Positions 18,622 through 27,912 of a stretch of 64,000 bases of DNA are shown piece after piece. Source of the DNA: JBHHYU01 sp046757725 (GTDB taxonomy: Bacteria; Desulfobacterota; Binatia; UBA9968). The notes under the pieces were generated by a model. The model searched no databases. It saw only the letters and a program-made list of their open reading frames with translations, and was not told where the DNA came from. Where the stretch lies: assembly GCA_046757725.1 (NCBI GenBank), contig JBHHYU010000003.1, positions 33,881 to 97,880 of the forward strand, in the 5' to 3' direction. Both the position numbers and the translations under genes were made by a program. The stretch's first letter is position 1. Every line of letters begins with the position of its first letter.

Positions 18622-19481
18622 AAGAGGAGAACTTGGCTGTGCATCAATTCATGAGATTTTTTCTTTTCGTTCTTGGAACCTTGGTTTTCCCCGTCGTCTT
18701 TTCTCCTCCCGGTCATGGTGCTTCTCACAAACAAAAGGCTCGCTCAGTTAGTGGCGACTACCTCTTTAGAAAACTGGGGATTCATAGATACAAGCAACCT
18801 CCCGTGGCCGCCGACTTCGCCCTACCAGATTTGAAGGGAAATTCCGTCAGGCTGAAAAGCTTTCGAGGGAAGCTAGTCTTCCTGAATTTCTGGGCAACCT
18901 GGTGTCCCCCTTGTCGATCAGAAATGCCATCAATGGACCGCCTTTATAACGAGCTTCGAGGCAGGGGGCTTGTGATGCTAGCGGTGAACAAGCAGGAAAA
19001 CAGAAGGCAGGTCGGAAAGTTCATGAAGGAGCTTCAACTAAATTTTCCTGCGTTGCTAGATAGCCATGGGACAGCCTCTTCTTCCTATTGGATACAGGCA
19101 CTGCCGAGCACTTTCATTATCAGCGCTAGTGGAAAAATAATCGGCAGTAAAATAGGGCCAAGAGATTGGTCTACACGAGATGCTGTTGCTTTTTTTAAAA
19201 ACCTGCTGGAGATTCATGCAGTGCCAGAATCAACTATCGTTTCTGTGCCTCCTGGTGCTCTGCCATCGCGGCTTTTCGCCAAATCAAGGGAGGTCTATGT
19301 CTATGCTCAGCAGGACAGACATTCTGAGAAAATTGATAAACTCGAGGCAGGGAAAAAATTATCACCCCTAGGCAAAGTGCATGGAGGCGGGGGGGCATGG
19401 TATAGGGTCAGGACTCCCGAAGGCGTTGTCGGATGGGTCAGTGCCTTCGACGTGACAGAGAATCTGCAGGATAGACACTAA
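18618..19481 (+). CDS. TlpA-like thiol redoxin with C-terminal SH3 domain
   Basis: 287 residues: signal peptide or anchor (about 12-35, FFLFVLGTLVFPVVF), a TlpA/ResA-type thioredoxin fold (about 62-195) with active site WCPPC (Cys96, Cys99) and cis-proline region ALPSTF, then a bacterial SH3 domain (about 222-283; VYVYAQQDRHSE, WYRVRTPEGVVGWV). It should reduce disulfides in the periplasm. ATG 18618 overlaps the upstream stop; GTG 18639, nine bases after AGAGGAG, is an alternative start that still keeps the signal segment. The SH3 domain is close in sequence to the stand-alone secreted SH3 protein at 56817-57278. A redoxin-SH3 fusion coupled to a propeller gene is unusual and suggests the propeller protein or a partner is its client. 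Confidence 0.85.
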   Translation: MKEENLAVHQFMRFFLFVLGTLVFPVVFSPPGHGASHKQKARSVSGDYLFRKLGIHRYKQPPVAADFALPDLKGNSVRLKSFRGKLVFLNFWATWCPPCRSEMPSMDRLYNELRGRGLVMLAVNKQENRRQVGKFMKELQLNFPALLDSHGTASSSYWIQALPSTFIISASGKIIGSKIGPRDWSTRDAVAFFKNLLEIHAVPESTIVSVPPGALPSRLFAKSREVYVYAQQDRHSEKIDKLEAGKKLSPLGKVHGGGGAWYRVRTPEGVVGWVSAFDVTENLQDRH

Positions 19482-19845
19482 GAGGCATAACAAACACCCG
19501 TGTCATGTCACTGAATGGGAACCATGATTTCTTCCTCCGTCTAAAGTAGGTTCCTTTGTTTACAGGGTAATGAATTCGGATGTTTGTGGCTCGTGGGAGC
19601 TACCTTCCACCTAGGCAAAAGGCTAAGTGTCAACAGAGAGTGATCCTGACGACGCACCTACGACGGATACCCCTAAAATCTAGAAGGTTTAATCGGATAG
19701 ATAGACATTTCCTGTGCTATAGGGCAATTTGATGAATTCGAAGCTGCTTGAATTCTTTGGGTATCTACTTGTTACCCCACAGAATCGGGAACCGGGCAGT
19801 CAAATTCGTAAAGGGGGTGTGTCGAGTTTTATTGTCCATGGCACG
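19482..19845. other. Intergenic region
   Basis: About 360 bases between the redoxin gene and the lipoprotein gene. The frame of the lipoprotein stays open back to ATG 19729, but those 39 extra codons precede the signal peptide and have no family character. I see no strong promoter, repeat or terminator hairpin here. Confidence 0.4.
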
Positions 19846-20700
19846 ATGAAACGATGCTACTGCCTGAGGCTAGGACTAGCCACTCTTCTTTTACTAGTGG
19901 GGTGCGTGACAACAGGTGCGCCAGAGTTAAGAAACTTAGAGACGGTGGCAGAAGTTTACGAGGAGACAATTCCCTCCGGGGTCACTACCGAATCAGGCAA
20001 ACTGATCTATATTGGAGTTTACGGCGGCGAACTCCCTTCCTGGCCAGAAGCCGAAGGGTTTGACCCGCAACACTGGTCCGGGTATCGTAAAATCAATCCA
20101 TACAGTGATGGAGATCTTAGCGACGTCGCATTCCACCAATCAAACCTCAATGTCATCGGGCTGAGAATAGGAAGACAGTTCCCAAACAGCGTTACGTTTG
20201 TTATCAGAGGCGATAGCACGGTTGTAGCTGGTACCGTTCAGCGTTTCTATACTCCCGGTGACAGAGTGTACTTGGCGGGATTCAGTAATGGGGGCGCCGC
20301 AGTGGTGGACGCTGCTTATATCCTTAAGCAGCAAAACATTCCCGTGCAGATGACTGCTCAAGTTGACGCCATCGGTACCCGTGACCTCATTCCCCGCAAT
20401 GTGACTCGAGCATTTAACTTTTATTCCCTAAACGACCTTTTTTGCCGTGGCAAGAGGAAGATGAGCGCAGAGGATCCAAATTCCACACAAGTAACAAACA
20501 AACCGATCCCCGATCCTCAAGGGCCTTTTACTTGGGGGTTCTGTACAGTACATCGCAATATGGACAGCGACCGGCGAGTGTGGAAACCCATTGTTGACTA
20601 TATCATCAAATCCGAGTCGGTTCAGGAAAGGTTACGCGGATCTATTAAAATCAGACAAAAGAAAGCAAAAAAAACCGATGACGAAGTGCACCCACTGTAA
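19846..20700 (+). CDS. Lipoprotein with alpha/beta-hydrolase nucleophile motif
   Basis: 284 residues from ATG 19846. The start is set by a lipoprotein signal: hydrophobic LGLATLLLLVGC with lipobox LVGC and lipidated Cys20. An upstream in-frame ATG at 19729 would bury the signal peptide, so is unlikely. The mature part contains YLAGFSNGGAAVVDAAY, a G-x-S-x-G nucleophile elbow with Ser147, as in lipases and esterases, followed by AQVDAIGTRD that could supply the acidic residue and a late HRNM segment as candidate His. It is anchored in the periplasm or outer membrane. Oligopeptidase B starts 12 bases downstream and probably shares the transcript. Substrate unknown. Confidence 0.75.
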   Translation: MKRCYCLRLGLATLLLLVGCVTTGAPELRNLETVAEVYEETIPSGVTTESGKLIYIGVYGGELPSWPEAEGFDPQHWSGYRKINPYSDGDLSDVAFHQSNLNVIGLRIGRQFPNSVTFVIRGDSTVVAGTVQRFYTPGDRVYLAGFSNGGAAVVDAAYILKQQNIPVQMTAQVDAIGTRDLIPRNVTRAFNFYSLNDLFCRGKRKMSAEDPNSTQVTNKPIPDPQGPFTWGFCTVHRNMDSDRRVWKPIVDYIIKSESVQERLRGSIKIRQKKAKKTDDEVHPL

Positions 20701-20712
20701 CTGTGAAATTCT

Positions 20713-22827
20713 ATGGCAGACCAAAAAGCAAAAAACATTAAACATCACGTTGGACCCTTAGGCAGGACAATTCCTAAAAGCCTAGAAGAACACGGGCACG
20801 TCCGGATAGATGAATATTACTGGATGAGACAGCGTGAGAATCATGAGGTGATCGATTACCTTGAAGCGGAAAACCGCTACGCCCGCGCGGCCATGGCCCA
20901 TACGGAAGCCCTGAACAAGACCCTGTTCAAGGAGATCAGAGCCAGGATCAAGGAAACGGATATGTCCGTCCCCTATAAATTGGATGACTATTTTTACTAC
21001 ACACGCTACGAGCACGGGAAAGAATATCCGATTTTTGGTCGTAAAAGGGCATCACTGGATGCGCCGGAAGAAATCATGCTCGATGCCAACCCGTTGGCGG
21101 AGGGACAGGAATTTTTTTCAATCGGCGGTCGTGCAGTGAGTCCCGGCCAGGACATTCTTGCCTACGCCGTAGATACTCAGGGGCGAATGATTTATACGAT
21201 CCATTTCAAAAACCTTACGACGGGTGAGTTCTTGAAGGATGAGATCGGGAATGTGACGGGTAACATGGCTTGGGCTAATGATAGAAGGACGATTTTTTAT
21301 AGTCAGCAGGATCTGACCACTTTGCGAGCCTGTCGGATCTATCGGCATACCTTAGGAACAGACCCAACCAGAGATCAGCTCGTCTATGAAGAGGACGATG
21401 ACACTTTCTCTACTTATGTTTTCAAAACTAAATCTAAAAAGTATATCATGATCATATCTTCTCAAACACTCAGCCAAGAGTTCCGTTATCTCCATGCGGA
21501 CGATCCAAACGGGGTTTTCGACGTTTTCTTACCTCGGGAAAAAGATCATGAATATCACGTAGATCACTATGGGGATAAATTTTTTATCCGTACGAATGAC
21601 CGGGCAAAAAATTTCCGCCTCATGGAAACCTCCGTAGAGAAAACGGCGAAGAAAGACTGGCAAGAAGTTATCGCTCATCGAAAAGAAGTTTTTCTGGAAG
21701 ATTTTGAACTATTTCAAGATTACCTGGTTCTGCAAGAGCGCAAACGCGGACTGACGCAGATTCGAATAATCCCTTGGGCAGGGGGGAATGAGCATTGCCT
21801 GGCATTTGACGAGCCGGCTTACCAAGCCGATATCGATCGGAACCCTGAGTTCAACACCTCCATCCTTCGCTTTAACTATGCGTCCATGAAAACACCTTTG
21901 TCCATTTTTGACTATGACATGGTAACCCGTCGAAAGGTTTTGTTAAAGCAAGAGGAAGTTTTGGGCGGGTTCCATCAGGAAAACTACGTAACGGAGCGTT
22001 TATATGCCCCGGCTCAGGATGGGACGGAAATTCCCATTTCCATCGTCTATCGTAAAGGGTTTGAGAGGAACGGACAGAACCCCTTGCTTCTCTATGGATA
22101 TGGCTCCTACGGGATCAGTATCGATGCAGGTTTCAGTTCTCCTCGCTTCAGCCTCATTGATCGTGGGTTTGTTTATGCCATCGCCCATATCCGTGGAGGA
22201 CAAGAACTCGGCCGTCAATGGTATGACGATGGACGGCTGTTGAAAAAAAAGAATACTTTCACGGATTTTATTGCCTGTGGGGAACATCTCGTCCGGGAAC
22301 GATATACTTGCCGGGAAAAGATGTTTGCCATGGGAAGAAGTGCCGGTGGCCTACTTGTGGGTTCGGTTGTCAATATGCGACCCGATCTCTTTAACGGCGT
22401 CGTTGCCGAGGTGCCCTTTGTTGATGTCGTCACCACCATGCTCGACGCGGCTATTCCTTTAACTACCGGGGAATACGATGAATGGGGAGATCCGAATGAG
22501 AAAGATTTTTATGATTATATGCTTTCTTACTCACCATATGACAACGTTGAGTCCAAAAATTATCCTCACCTCCTTGTCACGGCGAGCCTGCATGACTCCC
22601 AGGTACAGTACTGGGAACCTGCAAAATGGGTAGCCAAGCTGCGCGCCATGAAAACCGACCAAAACAGGCTCTTATTGAGGACTAATATGGATGCCGGCCA
22701 TGGTGGTGCCTCCGGGCGCTTTAAGCGCCACCGAGATACGGCTTTCAATTATGCCTTTTTGCTGGATCTAGTTGGTATCAAAAGACACACACCTGATTGT
22801 TCAGGAGAACTCAAAGTGAATCCTTAA
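20713..22827 (+). CDS. ptrB: Oligopeptidase B (S9A serine peptidase)
   Basis: 704-residue prolyl-oligopeptidase-family enzyme. N-terminal seven-bladed propeller (about 75-420) preceded by DEYYWMRQRENHEVIDYLEAEN, the standard start of the family; C-terminal hydrolase domain with Ser543 in GRSAGG, Asp628 (LHDSQV) and His663 (AGHGG). Oligopeptidase B cleaves short peptides after Arg or Lys in the cytoplasm; no signal peptide is present. Length is normal for the family. It lies 12 bases after a lipoprotein hydrolase gene. Assignment as oligopeptidase B rather than prolyl oligopeptidase rests on overall likeness. Confidence 0.93.
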   Translation: MADQKAKNIKHHVGPLGRTIPKSLEEHGHVRIDEYYWMRQRENHEVIDYLEAENRYARAAMAHTEALNKTLFKEIRARIKETDMSVPYKLDDYFYYTRYEHGKEYPIFGRKRASLDAPEEIMLDANPLAEGQEFFSIGGRAVSPGQDILAYAVDTQGRMIYTIHFKNLTTGEFLKDEIGNVTGNMAWANDRRTIFYSQQDLTTLRACRIYRHTLGTDPTRDQLVYEEDDDTFSTYVFKTKSKKYIMIISSQTLSQEFRYLHADDPNGVFDVFLPREKDHEYHVDHYGDKFFIRTNDRAKNFRLMETSVEKTAKKDWQEVIAHRKEVFLEDFELFQDYLVLQERKRGLTQIRIIPWAGGNEHCLAFDEPAYQADIDRNPEFNTSILRFNYASMKTPLSIFDYDMVTRRKVLLKQEEVLGGFHQENYVTERLYAPAQDGTEIPISIVYRKGFERNGQNPLLLYGYGSYGISIDAGFSSPRFSLIDRGFVYAIAHIRGGQELGRQWYDDGRLLKKKNTFTDFIACGEHLVRERYTCREKMFAMGRSAGGLLVGSVVNMRPDLFNGVVAEVPFVDVVTTMLDAAIPLTTGEYDEWGDPNEKDFYDYMLSYSPYDNVESKNYPHLLVTASLHDSQVQYWEPAKWVAKLRAMKTDQNRLLLRTNMDAGHGGASGRFKRHRDTAFNYAFLLDLVGIKRHTPDCSGELKVNP

Positions 22828-22882
22828 CAACTAACACCCCGACATCCTGACAAACTCAACACGCATCGGCTACCGAAGCCAC

Positions 22883-24001
22883 TTACTCTCTTGCCTGGAT
22901 GGGCACCCAATCGAGATGTTCCGGGCCGGTATAATCGGCGCTCGGTCGGATAAGCACGTTCGCGGTACGTTGTTCCATGATATGGGCCGACCAGCCGGTA
23001 ATCCTGGACAGTACGAAAATGGGAGTGAACAGGGAAGTGGGGAGCCCCATCAGATGGTAGGCTGAGGCACTGTAGAAATCTAGGTTGGCAAAAAGTCGTT
23101 TCTCATCCCACATCACAGCCTCGATAGCCTCTGATACAGGGTACAATCGAGTGTCGCCTGCGGCATCGGAAAGTCTTTTGGACCAGGCTTTGATCACAAC
23201 GTTTCGTGGGTCCGATTCGCGGTATACCGCATGGCCAAAGCCCATTATTTTTTCCTTGCGGCCAAGCATCTCGTGGACGCCTTCGCGTGCCTGGTCCGGG
23301 GTCTCAAAACGCTGGATCAGCGCCATCGCTGCCTCGTTGGCCCCCCCATGCAGTGGCCCCCGAAGGGTGCCGATGCCCGCCGTTACTGCCGAGTAGAAGT
23401 CGGACAAGGTTGCGGCGCACACGCGACATGCGAAGGTTGAAGCATTGAATTCATGTTCTGCGTAGAGGATCAACGAGACATCCATGGCGCGCCGGTGTAA
23501 CGCACTTGGCTCCCTATCGTGCAGCATGTGGAGGAAGTGCCCCGCAAGCGAGTCGTCGCCTGTCTCCACATCGATGCGTACGCCGTCGGTGACAAAGCGG
23601 TACCAATAGCAGATGACGGATGGAAAAACAGCAAGCAAACGGTCTGCGATGTCCTGCTGCTGCTCAAAATTCGTCTCCCGCTCCAGAACGCCTAGCATGG
23701 AACAGCCGGTTCGCATCACGTCCATTGGGTGGGCGTCCCCTGGGATTAGCTCCAGCACATCCTTCAGAGGCTGCGGAAGACCGCGCAAGCGCTTCAGCTT
23801 GGCCCCATGCGCTTTCAGTTCGGACTCGGTGGGCAACTTTCCGTAAAGCAGTAGGTAAGCCACCTCCTCGAAGCGCGCATGCTCCGCCAGATCTAGAATG
23901 TTGTAGCCGCGGTAGGTAAGCCCATGTCCTTCTTTGCCTACCGCGGTAATTTCCGTTTGGCCCGCGGATTGGCCCCGCAGGCCGGCCTGGGGTTTTTTCA
24001 T
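22883..24001 (-). CDS. prpC: 2-methylcitrate synthase / citrate synthase
   Basis: 372-residue citrate synthase superfamily enzyme of the short bacterial type. The catalytic triad is visible as His218 (GPLHGGANE), His257 (GFGHAVYR) and Asp308 (NLDFYSAS). The C-terminal stretch HIMEQRTANVLIRPSADYTG resembles 2-methylcitrate synthases, which condense propionyl-CoA with oxaloacetate, although many of these also accept acetyl-CoA. No prpB or prpD is nearby. The next gene on the same strand, 150 bases upstream, is an AcuI-type reductase that makes propionyl-CoA, which supports the methylcitrate reading. ATG 24001 is the natural start. Confidence 0.85.
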   Translation of the reverse strand: MKKPQAGLRGQSAGQTEITAVGKEGHGLTYRGYNILDLAEHARFEEVAYLLLYGKLPTESELKAHGAKLKRLRGLPQPLKDVLELIPGDAHPMDVMRTGCSMLGVLERETNFEQQQDIADRLLAVFPSVICYWYRFVTDGVRIDVETGDDSLAGHFLHMLHDREPSALHRRAMDVSLILYAEHEFNASTFACRVCAATLSDFYSAVTAGIGTLRGPLHGGANEAAMALIQRFETPDQAREGVHEMLGRKEKIMGFGHAVYRESDPRNVVIKAWSKRLSDAAGDTRLYPVSEAIEAVMWDEKRLFANLDFYSASAYHLMGLPTSLFTPIFVLSRITGWSAHIMEQRTANVLIRPSADYTGPEHLDWVPIQARE

Positions 24002-24151
24002 ACTACTGGCTCTGCCTTTCCCTCAGCAAAAAGTTAATCAAATCTCCCTTTAGATTCGTGGTAGCCAAGCACTCGCAGTGTGAAACATGGCCTCCTCCCT
24101 GCTATCGGTTTGGTGCACAGCAACGCTTTGTGAAATATGAACGGGGGGGAG

Positions 24152-25156
24152 TTACAAGCTCAAGTTAACAACGATTCTTCCTTTGATCTTTCCACCGAGT
24201 ATCAGATCTATTTTTTTGTCCAGTTCTTCCAGCGAGCATTCCTGATATAGCGTGTCAAGGTTGCCCAGCTTCCATTCGTGGGAGATCTTTTCCCAGATAA
24301 GCAACCGAGTAACCATCGGACACTCCACCGAATCGATCCCTAAAAGGCGGACGGCTCTGAGGATAAAGGGATATACGGTTACTGACAGATCCGCAGAGGC
24401 AACCATGCCGCAGCAAGTTACTACTCCCCCGTACTTAGTCGATTTAAGAGCCGTAACCAGAAAATTACCGCCCACCGTGTCTACCACTCCGGCCCATCGA
24501 CCCTTGAGCAGAGGCCTGCGCGAACTATCGGTTGCGGCGTCCCTAGAGATCACCTCCCTCGCACCAAGCCCCAGCAAAAAATCCTTTTCTTCTAGTTTTC
24601 CGGTAGCGGCAACCACCGAATAGCCGGCTTGCGCGAGAATTCCCACTGCCAAGCACCCTACCCCTCCGGTTGCCCCGGTCACTAATATCTCCCCCTGTTC
24701 CGGCTTCACCCCACTCTCCCACAGCCGAAGCACCGAAAGGGCTGCAGTAAACCCAGCCGTACCGTAGACCATACTTTCCTTTAGGGTGATACCCTGAGGA
24801 CTCTTCACTACCCAGGCTGCCGGCACCCGAATATATTGCGCAAAACCACCCGACGTGTTGACCCCCAGGTCGTATCCGGTCACAATTACTGATTCCCCAA
24901 CTACAAACTGCGGATCTTTACTCTCTACGACTATCCCTGCAGCGTCAATTCCCGGGGTGTGCGGGTAGCTCCGGGTGACCCCCTTGTGGCCGCTCGCCGA
25001 AAGCCCGTCCTTGTAGTTCAGAGATGAATACTGTACCTCGATTAAAACATCACCATGAGATAGATCCTCGACGGCTTTTCGAGTGATCTCCATCAAAAAT
25101 CTTTTGTCGCCAGTCTCTTTCACGACCAACGCTTTGAAGTCTTTGGCAAGTGGCAT
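24152..25156 (-). CDS. acuI: AcuI/YhdH-type acryloyl-CoA reductase
   Basis: 334-residue MDR-superfamily enzyme of the YhdH/AcuI group, with SLNYKDGLSASGHKGVTRSYPHTPGID at the substrate-side N-terminus, VTGATGGVGCLAVGILAQAGY as the NADPH-binding glycine motif (about 169-189) and the typical C-terminal GRIVVNL. AcuI reduces toxic acryloyl-CoA to propionyl-CoA in acrylate, DMSP and 3-hydroxypropionate metabolism. It precedes the methylcitrate synthase gene and is divergent from the double CoA-transferase gene, 290 bases away, making a plausible local pathway. An alternative is a general enone or quinone reductase, since not all YhdH relatives have been tested. Confidence 0.85.
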   Translation of the reverse strand: MPLAKDFKALVVKETGDKRFLMEITRKAVEDLSHGDVLIEVQYSSLNYKDGLSASGHKGVTRSYPHTPGIDAAGIVVESKDPQFVVGESVIVTGYDLGVNTSGGFAQYIRVPAAWVVKSPQGITLKESMVYGTAGFTAALSVLRLWESGVKPEQGEILVTGATGGVGCLAVGILAQAGYSVVAATGKLEEKDFLLGLGAREVISRDAATDSSRRPLLKGRWAGVVDTVGGNFLVTALKSTKYGGVVTCCGMVASADLSVTVYPFILRAVRLLGIDSVECPMVTRLLIWEKISHEWKLGNLDTLYQECSLEELDKKIDLILGGKIKGRIVVNLSL

Positions 25157-25378
25157 AAAGTAAAAAGTCTCCTTCGATGAATCACTTACTCAAACACGGC
25201 AGCCTGCGCTCCAAGCAAAAGGGGTCGGGGTCGGCGCCTTTTTTGCACCGACCGCGCATTTTGATCTGCCTCTTTCCTCGGGGGAGTGCACGCCTCTCCA
25301 TGCCGACACCACACTACTGACGAATTTTCAAGGTGTCAAGGAAAGCCTGAGGGAAAGCGCCCGTATAGTCATACCAGG

Positions 25379-25407
25379 TTGACGCATCCCTCGACGCAGT
25401 TTATGGT
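25379..25407 (+). promoter_or_regulatory. Candidate sigma-70 promoter of the CoA-transferase gene
   Basis: TTGACG (25379-25384), a 17-base spacer, then TATGGT (25402-25407): five and four matches to the consensus with ideal spacing, about 40 bases before ATG 25447. The gene itself has AGGAGG six bases before its start. In the same intergenic region an imperfect hairpin GGTCGG...CCGACC with a T-rich loop (about 25227-25252) lies nearer to acuI. Confidence 0.5.
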
Positions 25408-25446
25408 AAGTTCATTTTAACGTGGGAACGCATCAGGAGGTATCAT

Positions 25447-27861
25447 ATGTCTGCTCGGACAAACACCGATGGCGGTGAACCATCCGCCTTGGGTCACATC
25501 CGGATCATCGAACTGGGCGATATTCCGGCCTCCTACGCGACCCGTCTCCTTGCCGACCTGGGCGCCGATGTCATTAAGGTGGAACCGCCGGATGGAGATC
25601 CCAACCGCTGGCTTCCCCCGTTCGCCGGTGACATCGAGGGTCTAGAGCGCAGCCTAACTTTCATCAATGCCAACACTAACAAACGCAGTATCGTGCTGGA
25701 CCTCGTCCACACTCCCGACGACCGGGCAACCCTTGCCAAACTCCTGGGCTCAGCGGATCTCTTCATTGAGGCTACCCCTTTGGGCTACCTGGAGGCTTTG
25801 AGTTATACCGACAAGCGATTTCGGGAGATTCACCCGGGCCTGGTAACCGTTTCCCTGACTCCCTTTGGGCGGACCGGACCTTATCGCAGCTACAAAGGGA
25901 GCGACGCCATTGCCAATGGCGCAGGAGGCTTTCTTTTCGGCCAGGGGGACGATACTCGTGGCCCCTGTACGGCGCCGTGCCATTTAGCCTACCAAGTCGC
26001 CGGCTGCGTTGCGGCTATGCTGGGGATTGCTGCGGTACGGCATAAGCGCCGGACTGGGGTGGGGCAAAGGATCGACGTCTCTCTCCAGGAGGCATTGACC
26101 TTCACTAATAGCAGCTCCGTCGCCCGGTACAGTCGTGAAAACGCCCTCCAGAGCCGACCTGGCAGTCGCCCTTACGGCGGGGCAGCAACCAATATCTATC
26201 GATGCAAGGATGGACGATACATTCACTTTACGGCAAATCTGCCGCACATGTGGCGCGAGGTTACGCGGAACTGGATGCCCGAGACCATTCTTGTTCAGCC
26301 TGCGTGGGAAGATACTAAATACCGGGATGCGAGGAGTGATCAGGTCTCTGCCATTTTCGCCGAGTTCATTGGCCAATTCACTGCTGACGAGTTCGTGAAG
26401 GAAGCTCAACGACGGCACCTCGCGGCCGCCCAACTCAACACGGTGGGCCAGTTCGTTGACAGTCAGCAGATTCGAGCCCGGGGGTGGCTCCAGGAGCTGG
26501 ACCATCCCGTCATTGGTCACTACATTGCCCCAGGGTTCCCAATACGCCTCTCTGCAACCCCTATGCGAGTCCGGCGTCCGGCCCCGCTTTTGGGGCAGCA
26601 CCAGAAGGAGGTGTTGGCGGAATTGGTGAGCACCCGGTCTGGTTCCACGACCGATGGCGGCCTCCGGGAAAAGGCACACGAACTAATGCTCGGTGGCATC
26701 CGAATAGCCGACTTGACCCAGCAATTCGCGGGACCTCTAGGAACTACCATGTTGGGCTACTACGGGATGGAGATTATTAAGATAGAGTCCCAGGAAGTAG
26801 CCAACCGGGGGAGAGCCAGAGCTCATCATGCGGACATGAACCGTGCCAAGCTTGGCTGCACCATCAATCTCCGCCATGACAAAGGCAAGGAGCTCTTCAA
26901 AAAAATTGTGGCTGTCTCTAACGTGGTTGTTGACAACTTTAGCGTGGGTGTCATGGACCGACTGGGCCTGGGTTTCGAAATGCTCAAGGAGGTGAATCCC
27001 CAACTCATCAGGGTGGTCATGCCTGGCTGGGGCCTGACAGGACCACTGAAGTCTTGGGTCGCTTGGGGATGGCAACTCCTCGCCTACACCGGCCTCATGG
27101 CCCTCTGGGGCTACCCCGACTCTCCGATGGAAGCCCATTGCAAAATCGCCTGGCCTGACCGTGTTGGCGCCATTACAATGGCCCTGGGATTGGTCGCGGC
27201 CGTCGAACATCAAGAGAGAACCGGAGAAGGGCAATTCATTGAGGCTGGGATGCTTGAAGCTCAGGGTTCCATGATGGGACCCGCAATCCTTGACTACACC
27301 GTTAACGGCCGGGCGTGGAAAGCCCTGGGCTATCAAGAAGTCCTCGGCGCCCCGTATGCCCCATACGGCTGCTACCCGTGCCGAGGTGAAGACAGCTGGA
27401 TTATCATAGCCTGCCAGACCGAAGAGGAGTGGCACAGCATCGTTCGCCTCATCGGAAATCCCTCTTGGGCCAGTGACCCCGGCTTTGCCACGAAGGCGGC
27501 TCGCAAAAAACATCGGGAGGAGTTGGACCAGCACCTCACAGAGTGGACGCGGACAATGACGTCTCGGCTCGCGTTTAGGCTTTTGCAGGAGGCAGGCATT
27601 CCCGCGGGTATCCCAATGTCCGGCGAGGAGCTGTACCACGACTTCCATCTCCGCGAGCGGGGCCACATCATTGATTTAGAAGAGCCTCCCTGGGGGCACA
27701 TCACCCACCATGGCCTTCCGGGAATACCTTCGCTTTCAGAGGCAAGCGCGGCCCGCCCAGCACCATGGATCGGTGCCGACAACACGCGTGTCTTTGGCAA
27801 AATCCTCGGCATGAGCAAGGCTGAGATCGAAGAGTTAAAAGAGGCCGGCGCGATCCGATAG
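25447..27861 (+). CDS. Double-domain family III (CaiB/BaiF) CoA-transferase
   Basis: 804-residue fusion of two complete CaiB/BaiF domains (about 15-395 and 413-800). Family III enzymes move CoA between acids through an enzyme-bound aspartyl anhydride. In the second half the nucleophile position is Asp571 (AWPDRVGA), spaced as in YfdW/Frc relative to the following RTGEGQ. In the first half the same position is Tyr182 (AYQVAG before RTGVGQ), so that half seems non-catalytic. The same size, tandem layout and second-half active site are known from DddD (DMSP CoA-transferase/lyase), but double CaiB proteins occur widely with untested roles. Neighbours are AcuI, a methylcitrate synthase and two crotonase genes. 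AGGAGG precedes ATG 25447 by six bases. Confidence 0.9.
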   Translation: MSARTNTDGGEPSALGHIRIIELGDIPASYATRLLADLGADVIKVEPPDGDPNRWLPPFAGDIEGLERSLTFINANTNKRSIVLDLVHTPDDRATLAKLLGSADLFIEATPLGYLEALSYTDKRFREIHPGLVTVSLTPFGRTGPYRSYKGSDAIANGAGGFLFGQGDDTRGPCTAPCHLAYQVAGCVAAMLGIAAVRHKRRTGVGQRIDVSLQEALTFTNSSSVARYSRENALQSRPGSRPYGGAATNIYRCKDGRYIHFTANLPHMWREVTRNWMPETILVQPAWEDTKYRDARSDQVSAIFAEFIGQFTADEFVKEAQRRHLAAAQLNTVGQFVDSQQIRARGWLQELDHPVIGHYIAPGFPIRLSATPMRVRRPAPLLGQHQKEVLAELVSTRSGSTTDGGLREKAHELMLGGIRIADLTQQFAGPLGTTMLGYYGMEIIKIESQEVANRGRARAHHADMNRAKLGCTINLRHDKGKELFKKIVAVSNVVVDNFSVGVMDRLGLGFEMLKEVNPQLIRVVMPGWGLTGPLKSWVAWGWQLLAYTGLMALWGYPDSPMEAHCKIAWPDRVGAITMALGLVAAVEHQERTGEGQFIEAGMLEAQGSMMGPAILDYTVNGRAWKALGYQEVLGAPYAPYGCYPCRGEDSWIIIACQTEEEWHSIVRLIGNPSWASDPGFATKAARKKHREELDQHLTEWTRTMTSRLAFRLLQEAGIPAGIPMSGEELYHDFHLRERGHIIDLEEPPWGHITHHGLPGIPSLSEASAARPAPWIGADNTRVFGKILGMSKAEIEELKEAGAIR

Positions 27862-27912
27862 TGACTGTCCAGAAAAACTTTCAGTCCGAAGGAAACAGGT
27901 AGAGGTCCGGCG

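Noticed and set aside
26737..27666. Long minus-strand frame of 309 codons, and another of 231 codons at 25984-26679
   Set aside because: Both are antisense to the double CoA-transferase, whose family match is certain; they reflect codon bias of the real gene.
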